The notes under the pieces are model-generated. The model was not told the DNA's origin. It ran no database searches and worked only from the letters and a program-made list of their open reading frames with translations. From NCBI GenBank assembly GCA_040773965.1, contig JAXGVG010000128.1, positions 1 through 5,264 of the forward strand: DNA of 5,264 nucleotides, in the 5' to 3' direction. Positions 1 to 5,264 of this stretch are shown piece after piece. Both the position numbers and the translations under genes were made by a program. Positions within the stretch are counted from its first letter, which is position 1. Every line of letters starts with the position of its first letter. The stretch is from JAXGVG01 sp040773965. Lineage in GTDB: Bacteria > Pseudomonadota > Alphaproteobacteria > UBA9219.

Positions 1-21
1 AAGCGGCGGGGATAACCGCTT
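1..21. repeat. short inverted repeat, possible hairpin downstream of the exported-protein gene
   Basis: The arms AAGCGG (1-6) and CCGCTT (16-21) are perfectly complementary around a 9-base loop. On the minus strand this lies just past the stop codon of the exported-protein gene (stop at 29-31). No T-run follows within the window, which ends here, so it cannot be called a terminator. It may equally be part of the next gene or chance in GC-rich DNA. Confidence 0.2.
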
Positions 22-28
22 CCGCGGA

Positions 29-1957
29 TCAGGGATTATTGCCGCCGCTCGTCAACAGTTCCGTCGCCGCTTCGCGCGCGAAGGCCAGCGCCTCGGCCAT
101 CAGACCCGCTTGCCGCAAAGCCTTGACGGTGTCCGTCACGACGTACAGCGGAACCTCCTTCACCCCGCCGCCCGCCAGCAAGGCGCTTAGCAAGACCGTT
201 TCGCCTTTCCGTTTCGCGGCGCTCGCAAGGCGCAGACGCTCCATGAGAATGGGCGACGGCACCGCCATGCGCCGTCCGTCGGCCGTCACATCGGCCACGC
301 GAAGCCATGCCTCTTCCGGCACCGCGAAGCCCGCCGCGCTGAACAGCAGGAGAACGGCTCCCACGTGTTCGCGGCCTTCGCGTTCGTTCGCGAACTGAGC
401 CGCCTTTTTCTGCATCATATAGTCCAGCCATGCCTTCATGCCCTGGCCGTATTCGCGGTCGGTCACAAGACCCGCAAGCACGTACACCGGCCAGAAAGCC
501 TGCAGCTGTTCGGCGACCGTCGTCATGCTGCTTGCCGTGCCGCGCGCCAGATTCAGCCATGCCAGCGCCCGGTCCGGCTGGCCCGCCAGGGCGAAAAGCC
601 CGGCGCCCCCCGCCGCGTGAACGTTGTAGTCCGTCGTCACCGGAACGGAAAACACGAGATCGGCCAGCATGACTCCCGCCGCGCCGTTCAGGGACGGAAT
701 ATCCGAGGCCTGAACGAACTTGCCGATCAGGTCCAGACGTTGGGGCAGCGATTGTTCGTTGGCTGCCGCCTGATAAAGCGCAGCGCGCAGGCGCGGGTTA
801 TCCTTTTCGCCGCCGTTCAGGACACTTGCGAGTTCCTTCGAGTCGAAGGTCACGCTTTGGTAAACCGCCGCGAGCTGCGCGGCGTCGATCAGGTCCTGGG
901 CAGCCGCTCTTTCGGCAAGCGCGATGCGGTCCTTGTCGTCTTCCGCCTTCGACTGGAGAAGCTCGGGAATCAGGGACGCATCCGGCCTCCCGTAAAGTTC
1001 GCGCGGCAAAGGCAGGTCAAGCTGGCGCAGCACCGCCAGCGTGTTCGGCCTTAGCGGCGTCAGCTGCTGGGGAAGCCGCTTGCTTCCGCCCAGCACATTC
1101 CGGTTGATGAGCGAGAGGAAAAGATCGTCCTTCACCTGTTGTTCGCGCATGAGGTCGAGCCCCAACTGGGCCGCCGTGGTATCGCCCGCGCGCAACTGGC
1201 AAAGAACCAGATCCTTTTGCCATTCGACACCGTTGTGCCCGGCCATGATTTCCGGCATGCGGCCGCAAATGTCCTTGCTGTCCGGGCCGATCAGCGCCGC
1301 TTCCGTGACAAGCCGCATCGTGATTTCGTCCACGCGGCCCGGTTTGGCGAGCATGGCGAGTTTCCATGCGTCCTCCACCTGTCCCAGCGCCAGCAGCTTT
1401 TCAAGCCGTATCGATGTCAGGTTCGTTTTGCCCTGCGTTCCGCCTTCCGGCACGGCCGCCGTGCTCAACAGCAGGCGGCGGATAAGGCCGTTCAGAACCG
1501 GCGAAGCCGTGGGGAGCGACAGTTGGGGCAAAAGCCGGTCCACCAGCATGCGCGGAGTGCCTTCCCACATGGACGCGCCCAGGCCGCCCGCTTCCGCGCC
1601 CAAAAGGCCGAGCGTATCCGGATCGACGTCGTCCAGCCTTGCCTGCGCTACGGGCTGGCCCAAAACAGCCGGCGTGGAGGACGCCGTGGAGCCGGACTTT
1701 TCCGGGTAGCTCTCCAGAGACGGCGTTTCGACGGATGGCTGCATAAGGCTTGCCGGGGGAGCCGATAAATCTTCCGATGAAGAATTCGGCGTAACGCCTT
1801 GAGACGACGAATAAACATTAGCGGCCCTGTTTTTGCCAAAAGCGTCGGCCGCCGGAATCTGGGCCGCCGCAGGAAAGCAGGCAAGCGCGGCGGCTATCGC
1901 CGCCAGCGCGAACATCCGGCGCATGCTTTTAACGGGGGAGCTGATCATCGGGGACAA
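29..1957 (-). CDS. exported helical-repeat-like protein of unknown function (~642 aa)
   Basis: I cannot assign a biochemical function. With the TTG start at 1957, residues 12-32 form a Sec signal peptide: basic n-region MRRM, an Ala-rich hydrophobic core, and AAA before Q33 as a likely cleavage site, so the product is probably periplasmic. C27 does not fit a strict lipobox. Residues ~43-105 are a Ser/Pro-rich, probably disordered linker. The segment MWEGTPRMLVDRLLPQL (about 130-146) begins a long Ala/Leu-rich region of predicted helices to the C terminus, suggesting a solenoid fold. The mature part has only two cysteines, about residues 231 and 253, which could form a disulfide. From memory, similar proteins sit beside aroK in Rhodospirillales-type genomes and are sometimes misnamed antifreeze polyproteins. 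The start is uncertain: TTG 1957 has AAGGTGG six bases upstream; ATG 1948 and ATG 1924 are alternatives (ATG 1924 lies four bases after the upstream gene's stop). It overlaps the 45-aa gene by 29 bases. Confidence 0.8.
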   Translation of the reverse strand: MSPMISSPVKSMRRMFALAAIAAALACFPAAAQIPAADAFGKNRAANVYSSSQGVTPNSSSEDLSAPPASLMQPSVETPSLESYPEKSGSTASSTPAVLGQPVAQARLDDVDPDTLGLLGAEAGGLGASMWEGTPRMLVDRLLPQLSLPTASPVLNGLIRRLLLSTAAVPEGGTQGKTNLTSIRLEKLLALGQVEDAWKLAMLAKPGRVDEITMRLVTEAALIGPDSKDICGRMPEIMAGHNGVEWQKDLVLCQLRAGDTTAAQLGLDLMREQQVKDDLFLSLINRNVLGGSKRLPQQLTPLRPNTLAVLRQLDLPLPRELYGRPDASLIPELLQSKAEDDKDRIALAERAAAQDLIDAAQLAAVYQSVTFDSKELASVLNGGEKDNPRLRAALYQAAANEQSLPQRLDLIGKFVQASDIPSLNGAAGVMLADLVFSVPVTTDYNVHAAGGAGLFALAGQPDRALAWLNLARGTASSMTTVAEQLQAFWPVYVLAGLVTDREYGQGMKAWLDYMMQKKAAQFANEREGREHVGAVLLLFSAAGFAVPEEAWLRVADVTADGRRMAVPSPILMERLRLASAAKRKGETVLLSALLAGGGVKEVPLYVVTDTVKALRQAGLMAEALAFAREAATELLTSGGNNP

Positions 1958-2066
1958 CGTGTTCCACCTTTTGTACAGGCGGCTTGAACGGCGCTTCGGC
2001 AATAACCGTTATGCCGCCAACCGCCAAAACCAGCACAAGAACCAGACAAGCCAACGCGAGGCGCAT
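1929..2066 (-). CDS. small single-pass membrane protein, 45 aa, overlapping the downstream exported-protein gene
   Basis: Reading the minus strand from ATG at 2066 gives 45 codons ending in TAA at 1931-1929. The protein begins MRLALACLVLVLVLAVGG, a hydrophobic run of about 20 residues suited to one membrane segment or uncleaved signal anchor. A polar tail follows (AEAPFKPPVQK) and ends VVPDDQLPR, probably on the periplasmic side. The Shine-Dalgarno sequence is excellent: GGAAGGAGT, with AAGGAG five bases before the ATG. Its last 29 bases overlap the start of the exported-protein gene in another frame, and its stop is four bases before that gene's ATG at 1924, which suggests translational coupling and a shared operon. 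From memory, short proteins with a C-terminal PDD/E-x-x-PR tail occur at this place in other alphaproteobacteria; I could not check this. No known domain is recognised. It is short enough to be missed by standard gene callers. Confidence 0.7.
   Translation of the reverse strand: MRLALACLVLVLVLAVGGITVIAEAPFKPPVQKVEHVVPDDQLPR
1964..1970 (-). promoter_or_regulatory. Shine-Dalgarno supporting the TTG start at 1957
   Basis: Read on the minus strand the site is AAGGTGG, separated by six bases from TTG 1957. It lies inside the coding sequence of the upstream 45-aa gene. It is about 15 bases from ATG 1948 and much farther from ATG 1924, so it favours the TTG if it is used. Confidence 0.5.
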
Positions 2067-2070
2067 TTTT

Positions 2071-2079
2071 ACTCCTTCC
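2071..2079 (-). promoter_or_regulatory. strong Shine-Dalgarno of the 45-aa membrane protein gene
   Basis: Minus-strand GGAAGGAGT contains the anti-16S core AAGGAG (2072-2077), five bases from ATG 2066. It is the strongest ribosome binding site in this part of the window and the main evidence that the small ORF is translated. Confidence 0.65.
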
Positions 2080-2085
2080 CGGGCG

Positions 2086-2112
2086 GCATAGGCAACCGGC
2101 CCCGGTCTATGC
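2086..2112. repeat. imperfect palindrome in the divergent intergenic region (operator or 5' UTR hairpin candidate)
   Basis: GCATAG (2086-2091) pairs with CTATGC (2107-2112), and ACCGG (2095-2099) pairs with CCGGT (2102-2106). The only interruption is an unpaired GCA (2092-2094) on the left side. That makes an 11-bp stem with a tight CC centre. It lies between two divergent genes, about 20 bases upstream of the minus-strand ATG 2066 and about 55 bases upstream of the aroK ATG. It could be a regulator binding site controlling either direction, or a hairpin in the leader of the small membrane protein mRNA. No T-run follows it in either direction, so an intrinsic terminator is unlikely. Confidence 0.45.
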
Positions 2113-2136
2113 TATCTTCCCGCCTATGAAAACCAA
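2109..2136 (-). promoter_or_regulatory. weak promoter candidate for the small membrane protein / exported protein unit
   Basis: On the minus strand TTGGTT (2136-2131) and TAGCAT (2114-2109) are separated by 16 bases, matching the sigma-70 boxes at three and four of six positions. The -10 box would overlap the right arm of the palindrome at 2086-2112, a position where a bound repressor could act. The match is weak and unproven. I see no convincing promoter for aroK in the same region. Confidence 0.18.
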
Positions 2137-2167
2137 CATGATGGCAACATTTTGATCTGATCGGGAT

Positions 2168-2770
2168 ATGAACGCAATCGCAAACCCTTTGAACCCGCAA
2201 AAGCCCTTTCCTGCCAAGACTCTGGTCATTATCGGCATGCCGGGTTCGGGCAAGAGCAGCATCGGGCGGAAGCTGGCTTTAAGATTGAATTTGCCGTTCT
2301 ACGATTCGGACCTTGAAGTGGAAAAAGCGGCGGGCATGAAAGTCGAGCAGATTTTCGCTCAACTGGGAGAACCGGCTTTCCGCGATGGCGAGCGTCGCGT
2401 CATCGGGCGTCTTTTGGAACAGCCCCCGCACGTTCTGGCCACCGGAGGCGGCGCCTTCATGGACATCGAAACGCGAGCCCTTATCCGGTCGCACGGCGTT
2501 TCCATCTGGCTGCGCGCCGATTTCGACTTACTGCTGGAACGCACGTCGCGCCGCAACGACCGCCCTTTGTTGAAAGGCGCCGATATCGGGCAAAAGCTGA
2601 AAGAGTTGCTTGCCGCGCGCGAACCGATTTATGCTATAGCCGATCTGACCGTCGCCAGCGACCGTCGACCGCCCGACGAAACGGCCGAACGCGTGTTGAA
2701 GGCGATTGACGACTTTTTCCGGCAGTACCCGCCCTCTTCGCCGTCAGCCGGTTTTGACCCCGCATCATGA
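2168..2770 (+). CDS. aroK: shikimate kinase
   Basis: Shikimate kinase (EC 2.7.1.71) phosphorylates shikimate to shikimate 3-phosphate with ATP in the cytoplasm, the fifth step of the shikimate pathway. The 200-residue protein has all the family hallmarks: Walker A GMPGSGKS (23-30), the shikimate-binding DSD (46-48), FRDGE with its substrate arginine (R72), GGG (93-95), the lid motif RNDRPLL (129-135, R132), and REPIY near residue 151. The family is usually about 170-190 residues; the excess here is a short N-terminal stretch before the first strand and a Pro/Ser-rich tail of about 14 residues. The start is fixed because an in-frame TGA lies at 2153-2155 and the next in-frame ATG is inside the Walker motif. 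The Shine-Dalgarno (CGGGA, very close) is poor. aroB starts seven bases after the stop, so the two are probably cotranscribed. aroK and aroL are both names for this activity; aroK fits the context with aroB. Confidence 0.96.
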   Translation: MNAIANPLNPQKPFPAKTLVIIGMPGSGKSSIGRKLALRLNLPFYDSDLEVEKAAGMKVEQIFAQLGEPAFRDGERRVIGRLLEQPPHVLATGGGAFMDIETRALIRSHGVSIWLRADFDLLLERTSRRNDRPLLKGADIGQKLKELLAAREPIYAIADLTVASDRRPPDETAERVLKAIDDFFRQYPPSSPSAGFDPAS

Positions 2771-2772
2771 GG
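2768..2772 (+). promoter_or_regulatory. Shine-Dalgarno supporting the TTG start of aroB
   Basis: TGAGG overlaps the aroK stop codon (TGA 2768-2770) and lies five bases before TTG 2778. This spacing favours TTG 2778 over the upstream TTG 2706, which lies inside aroK, and over TTG 2826 and GTG 2847 downstream. Confidence 0.45.
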
Positions 2773-2777
2773 CCGAT

Positions 2778-3941
2778 TTGACCAAAAAAGCCCCCCTTAA
2801 GGCCACGAACCCAACCGAAGAACCCTTGCGGACGAGCGGCAGGATCGTGCGTGTCGATTTGCCTGCTTCTTCGCGAGGTTACGACATTATCGTCGGCGAC
2901 AACATTCTCGCCGAAGCCGGCACGCTTATTCAGTTTCGGCTGGGTCACAGGCGCTGCGTTATAATCACGGACCGCAACGTCGCCGCGCTTTATCAGCAGC
3001 GGCTTGAAGCCGTGCTGATATCCTCCGGACACGAGCTTTTACCATCTATCGTTGTTGAGCCCGGCGAAAACAGCAAGGATTTCAAAACGCTGCAAAGCGT
3101 TCTTGATAAGCTGTTTGAACGCAATATCGACCGGAAAACGCTCATCGTAGCGCTTGGCGGGGGCGTGGTGGGCGATCTGGCTGGTTTCGCCGCGTCCATT
3201 ACCTTGCGCGGCATCGATGTCGTGCAGATACCGACAACGCTTCTGGCCCAGGTCGACAGCTCCGTCGGCGGTAAAACCGGCATCAACAGCGCCTATGGCA
3301 AAAACACTGTCGGATCGTTTTACCAGCCCCGTCTTGTGCTGGCCGACGTGTCGACGCTCGACTCACTCCCCGAACGCGAGATGAAGGCCGGGTATGCCGA
3401 AGTCGTCAAATACGGCCTGATTTTCGAGGCCGGTTTCTTCCAGTGGTGCCAGGCGCATGGCGGCGAGCTTTTGCACGGCAACCGCATCAGCCAGATTTAC
3501 GCCGTCAGTCACAGCTGCGAATGCAAGGCCCGCATCGTCGCGACTGACGAACGAGAATCCGGCGACCGCGCTTTGTTGAATCTCGGCCATACGTTCGGGC
3601 ATGCGCTGGAATCCTTTACGGGTTACGGGAAGCTGCTTTTGCATGGCGAAGCCGTCGCCATCGGCATAATCATGGCGTTTCGTTTGTCGGCCGATCTTGG
3701 TTTATGCCCGCGCGAGGACGCGACGGCCATTCAGGCTCATTTCAGGGAACTTGGCCTGCCGGTCGCGCCGCCTCCCTTTTCCTATGACGCCGACCGGCTT
3801 ATGGCGCTTATGGCGCAGGACAAAAAGGCCGAACACGGGCAGTTAACCCTCATTATGGCGCGCGGCATCGGGCAGGCCTTCAAAAGCGCGAAGGTTAATC
3901 CCTCCCCCATTCGGGAGTTATGGAAGGGTGTGACGGTCTAA
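2778..3941 (+). CDS. aroB: 3-dehydroquinate synthase
   Basis: 3-dehydroquinate synthase (EC 4.2.3.4) converts DAHP to 3-dehydroquinate in the cytoplasm, using bound NAD and a divalent metal; it is the second step of the shikimate pathway. From TTG 2778 the product is 387 residues, slightly longer than the usual ~360. Visible motifs are the NAD-binding GGGVVGDLAGFAAS (127-140), PTTLLAQVDSSVGGKT (152-167, with K166), GYAEVVKYG carrying metal ligand E208, NLGHTFGHALE with H271, and LLHGEAVAIG with H289. The three expected metal ligands are therefore present and the enzyme should be active. The start is uncertain: TTG 2778 has TGAGG five bases upstream, while GTG 2847 would give 364 residues beginning just before the VDLPASSRGYDI strand and also fits the family. 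aroK ends seven bases upstream. The stop codon overlaps that of the convergent HipA-like gene, leaving no room for a separate terminator. Confidence 0.96.
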   Translation: MTKKAPLKATNPTEEPLRTSGRIVRVDLPASSRGYDIIVGDNILAEAGTLIQFRLGHRRCVIITDRNVAALYQQRLEAVLISSGHELLPSIVVEPGENSKDFKTLQSVLDKLFERNIDRKTLIVALGGGVVGDLAGFAASITLRGIDVVQIPTTLLAQVDSSVGGKTGINSAYGKNTVGSFYQPRLVLADVSTLDSLPEREMKAGYAEVVKYGLIFEAGFFQWCQAHGGELLHGNRISQIYAVSHSCECKARIVATDERESGDRALLNLGHTFGHALESFTGYGKLLLHGEAVAIGIIMAFRLSADLGLCPREDATAIQAHFRELGLPVAPPPFSYDADRLMALMAQDKKAEHGQLTLIMARGIGQAFKSAKVNPSPIRELWKGVTV

Positions 3942-4990
3942 AGCATCAGGTTGGAAGCAGATTTTTTTCCTATTGAACCGATCCCTGTCTCTGAAGGGAG
4001 TTCAAGCACCTGCTTTGTCAGGCTTTTTTCGATTACTTTTTTCGTGGGCTCTTTTGATTCCATCAAACCGTTGATCCAAGCCTGTTTTTTGTCTTCGCTA
4101 ACCAGCGAGGCGGGGAGCCGATTGACAATCTCTTCAAGACGTTCGCGAGGATACTCCGCGATCCGCTGGAACATTGCGCGCGCCGCGTCAACATCGATAG
4201 GCGCCGACCACCGGCTTCCTGCATTTCTGCCGGAAAAAGGATACGTTTCGGTAGGACGCATGTTTGTGAAACGTGGCGATGGATCGAATTTCAGTTTGGC
4301 ATAAGCATGGTCGATCGAGGCGAGCCTGATTCCGTTCTCTTTCATTTCATCAAGGCTTATCAGCATATTGCCACTATTTTTGTGCTCGGATTGATCTCCA
4401 ATCCAGACATGGAAAACCCACAAGGCGGTATTGATGGCGGCAGCTTCTTTTAGAATTCTCCTTTCCAGAGCTTCTTGTGTCACGGTTCTGGGTTGTTGCT
4501 TCGGAGGCAGGTCTGAAAAAGCTTCTTGCGTTCGATTCATGGCGACATAGTCCGTATATGTATTTTTTGCGTCCATCGGAAAAGGTGAAAGAGAAAGAAA
4601 CCAAATTTTTTCGGGATTTTCCGGCTCCGGATTCCATAAACACCCCGGGACGACCGGCACCCCTAAATCATAGGCTAAATCAGCTACAATCTTTTCAATT
4701 CCGAGCTTGTGCACATTGGGTTCTTTTGCCGCCAATCGCGCTTTTCTTTTTACAAAACAAAAGGAACTATTGTTCATTCCCAACGGATCTATAATATTAT
4801 TGACAACCCATTCACAGTCCTCAAGCGTGCGGCGGCGGCGCATTGGATTTGAGCCCGAAGGCGTGTAAGGCTGCCATTCGCGGCCTTGATCCACAGTCAT
4901 GCCACGCCACGCTGCGGCTATGGTTTCAACCTCCGGGTCAAAGCGCCGGAAATCGTAACCGTCCGCGAACAGATTTCCTACATCTCTCAT
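3938..4990 (-). CDS. HipA-like (PI3K-like fold) kinase-related protein, no antitoxin partner seen
   Basis: This product resembles the small HipA-like kinase families rather than full-length HipA. Numbering is from the longest frame (TTG 5095). Around 96-120 comes a beta-rich entry with FVKRKAR (114-120) as a possible nucleotide-lysine strand. GIEKIVADLAYDLGVPVVP (132-150) matches the family helix carrying a conserved Glu, followed by the LGLPVP-type turn. WIGDQSEHKNSGNML (231-245) sits where WLGNTDRHxGN is usual, and ASIDHAYA (259-266) matches the DHG/DFG-like metal site (D262). The usual catalytic Asp position appears to be S236, so activity is uncertain. About 120 C-terminal residues are Lys/Glu rich and unassigned. 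No signal peptide, membrane segment or HipB-like gene is seen. The middle of the gene is clearly AT-richer than aroKB, as expected for acquired DNA. ATG 4990 (GGGA just upstream, 350 aa) is chosen; TTG 5095 or TTG 5089 would extend it by up to 35 residues but lack a clear Shine-Dalgarno. Confidence 0.65.
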   Translation of the reverse strand: MRDVGNLFADGYDFRRFDPEVETIAAAWRGMTVDQGREWQPYTPSGSNPMRRRRTLEDCEWVVNNIIDPLGMNNSSFCFVKRKARLAAKEPNVHKLGIEKIVADLAYDLGVPVVPGCLWNPEPENPEKIWFLSLSPFPMDAKNTYTDYVAMNRTQEAFSDLPPKQQPRTVTQEALERRILKEAAAINTALWVFHVWIGDQSEHKNSGNMLISLDEMKENGIRLASIDHAYAKLKFDPSPRFTNMRPTETYPFSGRNAGSRWSAPIDVDAARAMFQRIAEYPRERLEEIVNRLPASLVSEDKKQAWINGLMESKEPTKKVIEKSLTKQVLELPSETGIGSIGKKSASNLML

Positions 4991-5211
4991 GATTCCCAGA
5001 GGCCGGTTATAGACCCATATGATGCGCGGTTTGGCGCAAGTGTAAATTGAATTGTTGCGTGTTCTTCTGAACCACGGAATTTCCGACAAGCCCAAGGGAC
5101 GCTTCGCAAATGCCTCTCGTACCCCACACTACCCTACACCTGACGACGCATTAACGTATTGAAAAGCATTTAAGATTCTAAAGGAGCCAACTGATTCGCA
5201 GGGAGGCTTCG
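4991..5211. other. intergenic region between divergent HipA-like gene and truncated downstream gene
   Basis: The stretch 4991-5095 is open in the HipA-like frame but has rare-looking codons (AGA AGA ACA) and may be leader instead of coding. Within 5096-5211 there is a tandem near-repeat, ACCCCACACT then ACCCTACACC (5121-5140, eight of ten identical), and an unused Shine-Dalgarno-like AAAGGAG (5180-5186). On the minus strand TAGAAT (5180-5175) resembles a -10 box but has no good -35. I cannot support a specific promoter here. Confidence 0.4.
5201..5206 (+). promoter_or_regulatory. strong Shine-Dalgarno before the truncated gene
   Basis: GGGAGG lies five bases before ATG 5212 on the plus strand. 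It is the main reason to call a gene start at the right edge of the window. Confidence 0.55.
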
Positions 5212-5264
5212 ATGGATTTTGTAGGATTGACGAACATAGTGTGGCGAGCGCTGAGCGGGCGTTG
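5212..5264 (+). CDS. start of a truncated plus-strand gene, product unknown
   Basis: ATG 5212 opens a frame that runs off the window after 17 complete codons, reading MDFVGLTNIVWRALSGR. A strong Shine-Dalgarno (GGGAGG, five bases upstream) supports it. The peptide is too short to recognise: mildly hydrophobic at first, then basic, with no visible signal peptide or motif. It is divergent from the HipA-like gene and could be either part of the accessory insertion or the original neighbour of aroB. It could also be a chance frame. Confidence 0.5.
   Translation, partial: MDFVGLTNIVWRALSGR

Noticed and set aside
365..1054. 229-codon plus-strand open frame
   Set aside because: Arg/Gln/Val-rich shadow of the minus-strand gene with no Shine-Dalgarno or motif support.
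1041..1768. Long plus-strand open frames (about 210-220 codons) opposite the exported-protein gene
   Set aside because: They are Arg/Ser/Pro-rich translations typical of the antisense of GC-rich coding DNA, show no domain, and the minus-strand protein has a signal peptide and a coherent composition.
2706..2777. aroB starting at TTG 2706
   Set aside because: It would overlap aroK by 65 bases, adds 24 Arg/Pro-rich residues not expected in the family, and lacks a Shine-Dalgarno.
3942..3975. Possible aroB terminator at the T-run (3961-3967) after the stop codon
   Set aside because: No stable inverted repeat precedes the T-run, and on the other strand it encodes Lys-Lys of the HipA-like protein.
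4477..4794. 105-codon plus-strand open frame inside the HipA-like gene
   Set aside because: It lies opposite the segment encoding the conserved HipA-like blocks and shows no motif of its own.
5096..5264. HipB-like antitoxin gene next to the HipA-like gene
   Set aside because: No helix-turn-helix ORF is readable here; the only start found is divergent and truncated, with no antitoxin signature in its 17 residues.
1..5264. CRISPR arrays, tRNA or rRNA genes, transposases, origin sequences
   Set aside because: I saw no regularly spaced repeats, cloverleaf-like segments, rRNA motifs or transposase signatures on either strand.

Overview
The window looks like a chromosomal segment of an alphaproteobacterium, with no decisive marker. 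The evidence is an aroK-aroB pair, GC-rich coding outside one gene, and a divergently transcribed exported protein of a type I associate from memory with alphaproteobacterial aroK loci. No rRNA, tRNA, CRISPR array, transposase or prophage gene is visible.

Layout. (1) Positions 29-2066, minus strand: a two-gene unit. It starts with a 45-residue single-membrane-segment protein (1929-2066) that has a near-perfect Shine-Dalgarno sequence. Its 3' end overlaps the start of a ~642-residue exported, mostly helical protein of unknown function (29-1957). (2) Positions 2067-2167: a divergent intergenic region carrying an 11-bp-stem palindrome (2086-2112). (3) Positions 2168-3941, plus strand: aroK (shikimate kinase) and aroB (3-dehydroquinate synthase), tightly spaced and probably cotranscribed, which supply two steps of the shikimate pathway. 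(4) Positions 3938-4990 (open to 5095), minus strand: an AT-richer gene convergent with aroB, with overlapping stop codons. It encodes a protein resembling HipA-like/PI3K-like kinases, with an altered catalytic loop and no HipB-type partner in view. (5) Positions 4991-5211: an intergenic stretch. (6) Position 5212 to the window end: the first 17 codons of a plus-strand gene with a strong Shine-Dalgarno sequence.

The aroKB block is housekeeping metabolism. The exported protein and its small membrane partner probably act in the envelope, and nothing in the sequence links them mechanistically to aromatic amino acid synthesis. The HipA-like gene differs in base composition and looks like an accessory insertion between aroB and whatever gene begins at 5212. 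The best candidates for something undescribed are the small overlapping membrane protein with its exported partner, and the orphan HipA-like protein with DQSEH where NTDRH is usual.
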